A stretch of 64,000 bases of DNA from Natrinema amylolyticum. GTDB lineage: Archaea > Halobacteriota > Halobacteria > Halobacteriales > Natrialbaceae. This document shows, one piece after another, positions 49,644 through 58,500 of this stretch (position 1 is the first letter of the stretch; each line of letters starts with the position of its first letter). Made by a program: the position numbers and the translations under genes. The notes under the pieces were generated by a model. That model worked only from the letters and a program-made list of their open reading frames with translations, was not told the DNA's origin and ran no database searches. The stretch covers positions 124,001 to 188,000 of the forward strand of contig NZ_JAIWPJ010000001.1 of assembly GCF_020515625.1 (NCBI RefSeq), written 5' to 3'.

Positions 49644-49997
49644 AGCGTCTAGCATGAGGGAGAATCTACAAATGGTTGGTGTTCGCAAAGACCCACATTC
49701 CGTTCCATTCGCATGCGGTACTTACCGCTCGGCCATAGCCTAACCACTCCCTCCTAAGTGGATTCGACAACACTCATTATCGAGGACCCATCCTCTCCTA
49801 CTGGTGGAGCAGCACCGTTGTACCGTCTTGAATCGGCCGACCTGACTTTTCGCTAGCGCGGCGCGCAGAGCGCGCGCCGCGCAATTGCCTTGCCCCCTTA
49901 GGGGCACCACAGATTGCGTGCGATCGCGCCGATAATTATTGCAATTACTACATCCGATCGGCCCAGTGCACCCAGACCGAATTGTGGTGAATCTCGA
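49644..49997. terminator. Intergenic region with two strong hairpins after flpA
   Basis: 354 bp without gene. GCGCGGCGCGC-5nt-GCGCGCCGCGC (49,856-49,882) is a perfect 11-bp GC stem; TGCCCC-CTTA-GGGGCA (49,891-49,906) a second perfect 6-bp stem. They lie about 90-140 nt downstream of the flpA stop, so they could end the nop5-flpA transcript or protect its 3' end. Neither is followed by a long T-tract. Confidence 0.45.
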
Positions 49998-50633
49998 TCA
50001 AAGCGGCCGCGCGATGATCCCGAGATGGTCCGCATGATAGCTCTCGAGCCGTCGCGTCTCCACAATCTCGTACCCCTCCTCCAGTTCCTCTCGAACGTCC
50101 TCGAACACGGCAGTCGGTTCTCGAGTCACGTCCTCACTCCGCGCCTTCACAGCCAGTAATAGCCGCCCGTCGTCGGCCAGGAACTGCCGGTTCTCGAGCG
50201 CTACGCGGGCCTGCCCGCGGGTCGCCACGTCTTGGACGATCACGTCCACGTCCGACTCCACGACGTGGGCGTAGCTCTCTGGCTTCCGGGCGTCTTTCAG
50301 CAGCGGAAAGAGCCGCTCGCGGCTCTCGGCGGCCTCGAGCAGGTCTCGGACCGGCCGCGCGGCGAACTCGACGGCATAGGTCGGGCCAGCGAAATCCGCG
50401 ACGTGGCTCACCGTCGTCCCGCTCGCGGCACCCAGATAGAGCACGGTTTCACCGCCCGCGAGCCCGGTGTTCATCCCCAGCTCGAGCATCGCGCCGAGCT
50501 TGGATCGGTTCGGGTTCCAGGCGCGCCATTCGCCGTCCGTCGGCTCGCCGTAGACGGGCTCGCCTCGAGTCGCGAGTCGCTCGGTCCCGTCGAATTCGCG
50601 GCGCTCGACACCTGCGGGAAGGGCCTCACTCAT
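49998..50633 (-). CDS. flpA: Fibrillarin (C/D box RNA 2'-O-methyltransferase)
   Basis: 211 aa. WNPNRSKLGAMLELGMN, ETVLYLGAASGTTVSHVADF, YAVEFAARPVRDLLEAAESR and DVIVQDVATRGQARVALEN are archaeal fibrillarin motifs with the AdoMet loop. It transfers methyl to rRNA and tRNA riboses in C/D box RNPs. Start ATG 50633, overlapping the nop5 stop by 8 bp; GGAGGTG precedes it. Confidence 0.95.
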   Translation of the reverse strand: MSEALPAGVERREFDGTERLATRGEPVYGEPTDGEWRAWNPNRSKLGAMLELGMNTGLAGGETVLYLGAASGTTVSHVADFAGPTYAVEFAARPVRDLLEAAESRERLFPLLKDARKPESYAHVVESDVDVIVQDVATRGQARVALENRQFLADDGRLLLAVKARSEDVTREPTAVFEDVREELEEGYEIVETRRLESYHADHLGIIARPL

Positions 50634-51516
50634 CGGCGGCACCTCCGTCGGTCGCGGTGTCGTCGTCCGTCGTCCGGGCCTGAATCGTCTCGATCCGCTC
50701 GGCCAGTTCCGCCTCGAGTTCGGGCTTTACCTCCCCCGAGTAGTGATCGACGCGGGCGGCGATAGCGAGTTTGCCCGCCACCGCACGCGCCGCGGAGCCC
50801 CGGTTCTCGGGGTGGGTCCCCCGCACCGCGTCGTGCGTGTAGATGATCCCGTGTTTGGGCGACGGCGCGTGTCCCCGCAGGTGGGCGAACAGCGCGTCTT
50901 CCGCGCCCAGCACCTGCACCGTCCCACTGGGTTTCTTCGCGAGGTCCTCCAGGCCGCCGGCCAGCGCGATCAGCCGGGCCGCGAGGACGGGCTCGGCCAG
51001 CGTCGAGAGGTTCGGCGCGACGGTCGGGGTCTGGCGTTCGACGAACTCTCGCAGGTCGTCGGCCTCGTCGGCGAGGTCGGCGACCCGTTCCGCGAGCGAC
51101 CGGATCGCGGGCTCCTCGAGTCCGTCGTCGGTCTCTCCGCGTGCGATCGCTCTGGCGTACGCCACGCCGGTCCCCGCCTCGGGATCGACGGTCCCGGCCC
51201 ACTCCGCGAGCCGCTCGGCGAGTTCGTTGGCCGTCCGATTACAGTCGTCCATCGCCCGGATCGCGTGGACCAGTTGTCGGTCGTCGGCCCGCTCGCGTTC
51301 GGTCACCGCCGCTCGAGTCGCCGCGGTCGTCGCCTCGCGGAGGGCGTCGTAGTACGCGTCCTCGTCGTCGGCGAACCCCGACTCGACCGCGCGGGCGGGC
51401 CAGTCGTCCGGCTCGGCGGCCCGTCCCGTTCGGATCGACTCGGCGGCTCCGTCGGTGTCGCCCGATTCCACGTCCGCAAACCAGCCCGATTTCGCGGGGT
51501 CGGTCCCGTCGCTCAT
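50626..51516 (-). CDS. nop5: Nop5/Nop56 C/D-box RNP scaffold
   Basis: 296 aa. The Nop domain is clear: PNLSTLAEPVLAARLIALAG, GGLEDLAKKPSGTVQVLGAE, GIIYTHDAVRGTHPENRGSA and AGKLAIAARVDHYSGEVKPE. Nop5 bridges L7Ae/guide RNA and fibrillarin. N-terminal part is shorter and more divergent than in eukaryotes, as usual. Shared operon with flpA; TATA box 28 nt upstream of the ATG, leaderless. Confidence 0.93.
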   Translation of the reverse strand: MSDGTDPAKSGWFADVESGDTDGAAESIRTGRAAEPDDWPARAVESGFADDEDAYYDALREATTAATRAAVTERERADDRQLVHAIRAMDDCNRTANELAERLAEWAGTVDPEAGTGVAYARAIARGETDDGLEEPAIRSLAERVADLADEADDLREFVERQTPTVAPNLSTLAEPVLAARLIALAGGLEDLAKKPSGTVQVLGAEDALFAHLRGHAPSPKHGIIYTHDAVRGTHPENRGSAARAVAGKLAIAARVDHYSGEVKPELEAELAERIETIQARTTDDDTATDGGAADE

Positions 51517-51537
51517 TGTCTGGCGTTTGTCCCCCGG

Positions 51538-51550
51538 CTTGTATATGCGT
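51538..51550 (-). promoter_or_regulatory. nop5-flpA promoter (TATA)
   Basis: The minus strand reads ACGCATATACAAG with the TATA core CATATACA about 28 nt before the nop5 ATG, predicting a transcript that starts at or just before the start codon. Confidence 0.6.
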
Positions 51551-51586
51551 TCCCGAAGCGGTCTTCCCGGTCTCGAGACAGCGCAG

Positions 51587-52240
51587 CTATTCCTTCGGGC
51601 GGTCATCCGTCAGTAGCGCTTGCTCGACGAGCGCGTCCGTCGCCCGTCGGATGCGCTGGGACAGCGCGCTGTCGCTGATCTCGACGGTGTCGGCGAGTTC
51701 GGTGAGCGTCGCCCGTCGCGGGACCTCGAAATACCCCTCTCGATACGCCGTCAGCAACGCGTCGCGCTGTTCGGCCGAAAGCGTCGGTTCTTCATCCGGA
51801 AGCGTGGGATTATAGATGTGACGCAGCGTCACGGGAATGTCGTTCTCGGTCAGCGCCACGTTGAACGCCGACAACTCCTCGTGAGACGAAAAGCGCAACC
51901 GGAAGTCCCAGGTGTCGGCGGTTCCGGTGGCCTCGAGAACTTTCGCACGCGCGTCGATGAGCGCCTGGATGAGGCCGTTGATGTCCGGCCCCCAGTGGAC
52001 CTCGAACAGCGTCCGGTCCTCGGCGGACGTGAGCTGCTCGACCGTCTCCGTCTCGGAATGCTCGCGCAACATCGTCTCGATCTCGGACGGATCGTCGCCG
52101 GAGATCCAGAACAGCGGGATAATAGCCTCCTGAAGCGGGACGATTCGCTCGAGTTCGATTTCGAGCTCCGGAACGTTGTCCAAGACGCGGCCGAGCGGGA
52201 ACGCGTCCGCCGGAACGGTGATATCGGCGATGACGGTCAT
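51587..52240 (-). CDS. HTH_10 (bacterio-opsin-activator-like) regulator
   Basis: 217 aa, same layout and length as the one at 48,329: sensor half (FPLGRVLDNVPELEIELERI...SAEDRTLFEVHWGPDINGLI) and C-terminal LSAEQRDALLTAYREGYFEV, PRRATLTELADTVEISDSAL, SQRIRRATDALVEQALL. The two are paralogues. It lies upstream of nop5 on the same strand but with its own gap; target unknown. Confidence 0.85.
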   Translation of the reverse strand: MTVIADITVPADAFPLGRVLDNVPELEIELERIVPLQEAIIPLFWISGDDPSEIETMLREHSETETVEQLTSAEDRTLFEVHWGPDINGLIQALIDARAKVLEATGTADTWDFRLRFSSHEELSAFNVALTENDIPVTLRHIYNPTLPDEEPTLSAEQRDALLTAYREGYFEVPRRATLTELADTVEISDSALSQRIRRATDALVEQALLTDDRPKE

Positions 52241-52477
52241 CGGTTCGTCTCCTGCCGGCACATCACACTGATCATGGTATTGTGACGGTATCGCCTTTCG
52301 AGGCCGAACACCAAAACGCTCCGGGCGCGATCGTCGCCGTTCGATCTCGAAGTGCGCCCCGCTCGTCCGTGGCTCTTCGAAGTTCGACACCGCAGCCGGC
52401 GGGTAGCGACGTTCGAATCGACACTGAAGGCAACCCTTGTGGCCGTGCCCGATATACGTTCTCCGGAGAGGAGACCC

Positions 52478-53062
52478 ATGACGACGCCAACCGAACCAAC
52501 GACGGCAGACGCGATGGGTACTGCCGAACGCGTTCCGAGAGAACAACTCGGAGAACGGATCCGAAACGTCGACCGAGACTGGAGCACGCAACGGGAGCGA
52601 GACCGATCGGCGAACGGTCCGTCGCGAGTCCTAGTCCCGTTCGACGCCTCCGAACCCGCTTGCAGCGCGCTCGAGTACGCCTTCGAGCTGTTTCCGGACG
52701 TCGATGTCACCGCGTTACTGATCGTCGAGGATTCGACGATCGCCTACATTCCGGACCTGTCGACCGGCCCGTACGCGGGTACCGAGCGCGACCTCCTCGA
52801 GGGCGTTCCGACGGAACTCGAGCGCGCGATCGAAATCGCCGAGAGCCGCGACGAACGCCTCCGAACGGCGGGACGGGTCGGACCGCCGACCCAGGGGATT
52901 CTCGAGTACCTGGAGCGCGAATCCGTCGATCACGTCGTCATCGGAAGTCACTGCCGGTCCGGCCTCGCTCGGGTCCTCCGGGGTAGCGTCGCCGAGAGCG
53001 TCGTCCGTCGCTCGCCGGTACCGGTCACCGTGATCCGATCCGGATCCGAGTGGGGTGACTGA
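52478..53062 (+). CDS. Universal stress protein (UspA)
   Basis: 194 aa. After a ~50-residue extension, SRVLVPFDASEPACSALEYA starts the Usp fold; VIGSHCRSGLARVLRGSVAE with SVVRRSPVPVTVI is the ATP-binding G-x-x-G..S motif. Single Usp domain with an extended N-terminus. Stress-tolerance function by family only. Confidence 0.9.
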   Translation: MTTPTEPTTADAMGTAERVPREQLGERIRNVDRDWSTQRERDRSANGPSRVLVPFDASEPACSALEYAFELFPDVDVTALLIVEDSTIAYIPDLSTGPYAGTERDLLEGVPTELERAIEIAESRDERLRTAGRVGPPTQGILEYLERESVDHVVIGSHCRSGLARVLRGSVAESVVRRSPVPVTVIRSGSEWGD

Positions 53063-53159
53063 CCGTGCCGACTGTGACCTGCAGTGAGGGAATCCACCGT
53101 CGAGAACGGACGGAGATCGAGTCGACGCGTGTCGAATCGGCGACCCGCGAGGTGGACCG

Positions 53160-53321
53160 ATGGAAGTGACCGAGGAACGGCAGAAAGGCGTCGCGATCTG
53201 CGGACGCTGTCGGAGGGTCTACTCCGTGTGGATCCGTCCCGACGGTCGGGTGTATCCGATCAGTTCGCACAACGGCTGTTCGTGCGACGAGCGCAACAGA
53301 CGGATCGTCGACGACGTGTAA
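53160..53321 (+). CDS. 53-aa zinc-finger protein
   Basis: MEVTEERQKGVAICGRCRRV, then a YSVWIRPDGRVYPISSHNG beta hairpin and NGCSCDERNRRIVDDV. CGRC and CSC pairs likely hold one zinc. It lies 97 bp after uspA on the same strand. Function unknown. Confidence 0.65.
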   Translation: MEVTEERQKGVAICGRCRRVYSVWIRPDGRVYPISSHNGCSCDERNRRIVDDV

Positions 53322-53354
53322 CCGAGCGTCGCCTGGAATGCCGAACTGGGTCGG

Positions 53355-54482
53355 TCACACGCCGAAGGTCGCCCGCAGCATGTCGCGAGTTCCGGGACCC
53401 AGGCCGACGGCGACGACGGTGATCATGAGCAGGATGGCGTAGCGGGGGCTGTCCTCGAAGACCGTCTCGTCGAAGATCCAGATGACGAAGACGGCGGCGG
53501 CGACTTTCACGAGCAGGAACGGCCAGGCCGAACCGGTAACGGCGACGATATTGGCCGGTAGTACGTCCGCCGTTGTGTTCGCGATCGCCCGATTGATCGG
53601 GTGTTTCGGGACGAGGTTGGCCGGCAGTCCGAGGTTCGTCGCCCAGTCGAGTCCGATGACGTTCGCGACCCCGTCGACCGCATGGGCCCAGATGACGACG
53701 ATCCCCATCGACTCGGTACCGCGGTTCAGTTCGGGGGCGAAGCGCTCGAGTGCGACCCACGTGATCGCCGTCGTGAGCGTTGCACCGACGAGGATCACGA
53801 GCGGAATAAGCGGGTGGAAATCCGCGTAGGGTTCCGTCGCGGCGACGTACGCCAGATATGCGATCGTGATCGTCAGCGCGGCCGTCCCGATGCCAGCCAG
53901 CGGGTACTCGTAACCCGAGACGTAGTCGTTGCGATCGAGCCAGATAGAGAATACCACTGCAAAGAGGGCGATGAAGAAGACGGTAAAGTAGATCAGCGGG
54001 CTGATGATGAACCCGGACCACGGTAGCTGGATGGCCATCTCGCCGGTCGTTTCGAAGGCCGTCGCGTTGACGTCCTCGACGACCCGCAGTGCGCCGCCGA
54101 AGAGCATGAACGGGAACAGAGCGAAAAAGCCCGCGCGATAGCGTTCGATCTCGAGGCGGCGAATGAGAAAGATGATCCCGACCAGCAACAGGACTAGCGT
54201 CGGGATATAGCCGGCGTAGGAGACGAACGTGTAGCCGGGCTCGGCGGTCGGTCCAGCACCGGAGCCGGCCTCGCTGCAGGGTATCTCCTCGCCGCCGGCC
54301 CAGGCGACACAGGTCCAACTGTGGGCGTCCGCGACGACTGGCCCCCAGAAGTACTGCCAGATGAACTCGACGTACACCCGCTGGGGGAACAGGACCGCAC
54401 CGAGGACCACTGCGGCGGCGAGCGTCGCGACGGTCGCGGCCCAGACACGCTCGGCCCCGAACCGGTCGATGAAGTCGTCCAT
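53355..54482 (-). CDS. DUF63 membrane protein
   Basis: 375 aa with eight or more membrane helices. [58 protein letters not shown] and [20 protein letters not shown] are typical of the archaeal DUF63 family, with conserved Arg/Glu/Asp (RVVED) and HxxD (HAVDG) residues in the membrane. Function unknown; the conserved polar residues suggest transport or a membrane enzyme. Confidence 0.85.
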   Translation of the reverse strand: MDDFIDRFGAERVWAATVATLAAAVVLGAVLFPQRVYVEFIWQYFWGPVVADAHSWTCVAWAGGEEIPCSEAGSGAGPTAEPGYTFVSYAGYIPTLVLLLVGIIFLIRRLEIERYRAGFFALFPFMLFGGALRVVEDVNATAFETTGEMAIQLPWSGFIISPLIYFTVFFIALFAVVFSIWLDRNDYVSGYEYPLAGIGTAALTITIAYLAYVAATEPYADFHPLIPLVILVGATLTTAITWVALERFAPELNRGTESMGIVVIWAHAVDGVANVIGLDWATNLGLPANLVPKHPINRAIANTTADVLPANIVAVTGSAWPFLLVKVAAAVFVIWIFDETVFEDSPRYAILLMITVVAVGLGPGTRDMLRATFGV

Positions 54483-54568
54483 ACCCGAATCCGATAGTGG
54501 TGGCCGCTTACCGTTTCCGGTTTCAACGCGCGGGACTATCCCGTTGACTGACCGCGAATCGCAGTCTC

Positions 54569-55372
54569 TCAGCCGTCGATCTCGCGGGCGGCAGCGAGTA
54601 ACTCGTCGTGAATCCCGCCGTTCGAGGCCACCAAGCCGGTACTGTCGTGTCGCCACCGATCTCCCTCGAGGTCGGTGACGACCCCGCCGGCCGCGCGGAC
54701 CAGCTGCACGCCGGCGACGGTGTCCCACGGGTTCGCCCGTAGGTTCGTCATCGTCCCCTCGAGCGCGCCGGCGGCGACCATCGCGAGCTCGAGCTGGGCG
54801 CAGCCGTACCGCCGCATGTCGCCGAATCGCTCGACGACCGCGCGGGTGGCCGCGGCGTACTGGTCGCGCTGGTCGAAGTCCCACCAGAAGGTCGGACAGA
54901 CGGTGGCGGCCTCGGGGTCGGTTCGGTCGCTGACGGAGAGCGGCTCGTCGTTGCGATACGCGCCGTCCGGGCCGACGCGGTACGTGTCCGAAAGGGCGGG
55001 ACAATCCGTTGCAGCGCCGACCGGCTCGCCGTCCACGACGGCCGCGACGGCGGTACCGAAGGCACGGGATTCGTTGACGTAGTTGTTCGTGCCGTCGATG
55101 GGGTCGACGATCCAGGCCGGTCCCGTCGCCGGGACCTCCTTTAGGGCGTCCTCCTCTTCGCCGACGATCGGATCGTCCGGGAACTCCGTCCGGATGGTCT
55201 CGATGACGGTCTCCTGTGCGTCTCGATCGACCTGCGTCACGACGTCGGTCTTCCCGTCTTTCTCTTCGACTGTGAGGTCGGTTCGAAACGAGTCCGCGGC
55301 GACGGCAGCGCCCTCGGCGGCTGCGAGCGCCGCGAGGGCGGCTCGATCGCGATCTGCTGTCTCGTCGTTCAT
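54569..55372 (-). CDS. Inositol monophosphatase / archaeal FBPase family
   Basis: 267 aa. [53 protein letters not shown] and [18 protein letters not shown] carry the metal-binding DPIDGT and WDTVAG motifs. Archaeal members dephosphorylate myo-inositol-1-P and/or fructose-1,6-P2. Either role is possible. Confidence 0.88.
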   Translation of the reverse strand: MNDETADRDRAALAALAAAEGAAVAADSFRTDLTVEEKDGKTDVVTQVDRDAQETVIETIRTEFPDDPIVGEEEDALKEVPATGPAWIVDPIDGTNNYVNESRAFGTAVAAVVDGEPVGAATDCPALSDTYRVGPDGAYRNDEPLSVSDRTDPEAATVCPTFWWDFDQRDQYAAATRAVVERFGDMRRYGCAQLELAMVAAGALEGTMTNLRANPWDTVAGVQLVRAAGGVVTDLEGDRWRHDSTGLVASNGGIHDELLAAAREIDG

Positions 55373-55516
55373 ACCTCGCCTTCGGCGGCGGGGACTGAAA
55401 AGAGATCGTCTCGTTCGCGTCGGTCGGTCTTCGGATAGATATCGAACGATATCGGATTCGATTCGAGAGATATGTTAGTATCCGGACGTTCGTGTGAAAA
55501 CAAATTCAATTTTGCC

Positions 55517-55527
55517 ATAATATACTT
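55517..55527 (+). promoter_or_regulatory. Subtilase promoter (TATA)
   Basis: ATAATATACTT, centred about 30 nt before the ATG at 55,554, in an AT-rich island. A leaderless or very short-leader mRNA is expected. Confidence 0.55.
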
Positions 55528-55553
55528 GTATCGGTACTCTCCATCTCGACTGT

Positions 55554-58500
55554 ATGTTTCTCCGCCCTTCCGGGACCGGACGGCGAGTGCGGGCCGGTCT
55601 CGTTCTCGGTTTGCTCTTGTTCGTCGTCTGCGGTCTCATCGCGACGCCGGTCTCGACTGCTCCGGGTCCTGCCGTCAGTGAGGAACCGCCCACCGGTACC
55701 GCCGCTGAGAGCGGTATTTCGATCGATTCCGCGCTCGAGAGCGACACCGACTCGGAGACCGTCGACGTAATCGTTCGCCTCTCGGAAGCGAACGTCGCCG
55801 CGGCAGCGACGCGCGAGCGGACGACGGCCCGCCTCAAGCGACACGCCGAGCGGACGCAGGGACCGGTCGTGTCCTACGCGCGGTCGACCGAGGGCGTGAC
55901 GGTTCGCAATCGGTTCTGGGTGACCAACGCCGTCCTGCTGTCGGTCGATACCAACCGCGTCGACCTTGAGTCGTTCGGTCGCTTCGACGAGGTCTCGACG
56001 CTGCACACGAACTTCGAAGTGGAAGTCGACGGAGCGGCGGCGACCGGGACGGCGGGGACGGGTTCGAACGGTAGTTCGTCGACCGAATCGACGACGACGA
56101 GGGCGACCGGGACGACCGACGGTCTCGACCAGATCAACGCTCCCGCGGTCTGGGACGAGTACGAAACGAACGGGACCGGCGCGAAAGTCGCGGTGCTCGA
56201 TACGGGAGTCGACGCGGCCCATCCCGATATCGATCTCTACACCACTGATCCGTCGGACCCCACGTATCCCGGCGGGTGGGTCGAGTTCGATAGTGACGGA
56301 AACGTGGTGCCCGGTTCGACGCCGCGGGACTTCGGCGATCACGGCACCCACGTTAGCGGTACGGCCGCGGGCGGAGCCGCCAGTGGAACACATATCGGCG
56401 TCGCCCCCGGTGCCGATCTGATTCACGGGGCAGTCTTCACGGACTGCGATACGACGTGTCACGGGACGTACTCGCAGCTCTTGGAAGGGATGCAGTGGGC
56501 GATCGATCGGGACGCCGACGTCGTGAGCATGAGCCTGGGCGTCAGGGATTACGAGGAGCGATTCATCGAGCCGGTTCGAAACGCCCAAGCGGCGGGCACG
56601 GTCGTCGTATCGTCCGTCGGGAACAGCGGTGAGGGGACGAGCGGCTCCCCGGCGAACGTCTACGAAACGTTCGCGATCGGCGCGTCGACCCGATCCGGCG
56701 ACATCGCGGAGTTCTCGGGCGGCGAGACCATCGTGACGGACGACGCCTGGTCCTCGCGGCCAGCCGACTGGCCGGACGCGTACACGGTCCCCGACGTCGC
56801 CGCGCCCGGGCTATGGGTCAACAGTTCGGCACCGAACGGCGGCTACCAGCGCAAGTCCGGAACGAGCATGGCAGCGCCCCACGTCGCGGGATCCGTCGCG
56901 TTGCTGCGATCGGTCGACGGGGAGTTGCGGCCCGGCGAGATCACGACCGCGCTCGAGGAGACGGCTCGAAAGCCGGACGGGGCGGACCCCGGACAGGACA
57001 CCCGGTACGGCCACGGAATCGTCGACGTGAAAGGGGCGGCCGATGCGATCTCGACAGCGACGGTTACCGGAACCGTGACCGGCGGGGACGGCGACCCTAT
57101 CGACGGCGCTACCGTCTCGGTCGACGGCGGCAGATGGACCGCGACGACCGACGGGAACGGACACTACGAACTGCGGGTCGCTCCCGGCGACCGGACGGTG
57201 ACCGTCGCGGCTGCCAGCCACTATACGACCACTGAGACGCTCGAACTGTCTCGGAACGAGTCGGTGACCCGCGACGTATCGCTGGTTCCCACTGACTTCG
57301 TCGAGGGTCTCGCCGAGCAGGACCGTCCCAATCCCATCGAAGCCAATGGCTCCGTGACGACGACGTTCGACGTTACGGGGATCGATGCGCTCACAATAAC
57401 GCCGACCGAGAACGCGACGATCGAGCCCGACGCACTCGAGTTCGCGGTCGACGGGACGCGCTTCGGGCCGAACGAGACCGTCACGTTCGAGCCGGCGGTC
57501 ACTGACGACCGGTTTACCGTCACGACTCGCGTCGCGGCCGACCGGAACGGAACGCTCGAGTTCGACTACGAGTTCGGCCGCAGCGGGGAAACGCAGACGG
57601 TCAGTCCGGGCCCCACCCGGGTCGTCCCGGAATTCTACGACGTCGGCGTCGTCGCCGATCCCGGCGATGCCGCTGCCGAACGACTGCGGGCCGACCTCAC
57701 TGACGAGTTACCGATCGCGTACCGGCCGACCCGAATCAATACCACCGACGCCGTGACCGCCGCCGAGTCCGGCGAATACGACGTCTTCGTCGCCCTCGAG
57801 CTGCCTGCAAACGGCGGCAATCGCACTACTCGGACGACTCGCGCGAACCTGACCGAGGCGTTCGTCGACGCGACGGCGGCGAACGACACCGGCGTGCTCT
57901 ATCTCGGTGACGGCGTCGGCGACGACGCGCTGGCTCGACTCGCGACCGACACGTCCGTTGTCGACCGTCTCGAGACGCCGGGTCACGACGGACCGGACGA
58001 GGTGGTCCTCGAGCGGAATCACCCGCTCTTCGACGGCGTCGCGTTCCGTACCGACGCCGTCGCCGTGCGGGAGAACGCGACGAACCGAACGTGGTTCGAC
58101 GCGGGCGAGACGCGGACGCTCGCGTCGGCGACCGACGACGGTGTCCTCGCCGACGGGACGGCTCTCGCGATCGACAGGCCCGACGACCGAATCGCGCTCG
58201 GCGTCACGCCGCAGACGGGACGGCTGACCGATGACGGACGGAGGATCGTGACTAACGCGGTCGAGTATCTCGGAGCGGGGCGATTCCACGTGCGCGACGA
58301 CCTCGAGACGTACGGCGTCAGCAACGGATCCGCGGAGACGGCGACGTTCGCCGTCCCCGAGACGGGGACCGTCACCGTCGCTCTCGCTAACGGGACGACC
58401 GTCGAGTCAGCGAACGTCTCCCTCGCGGTGAACGGCAGCGATGTCGCTCCGGGCGACGAGATCGCGGTCGACCGAGACGCGGTCGCAGAGGGGATCGCGG

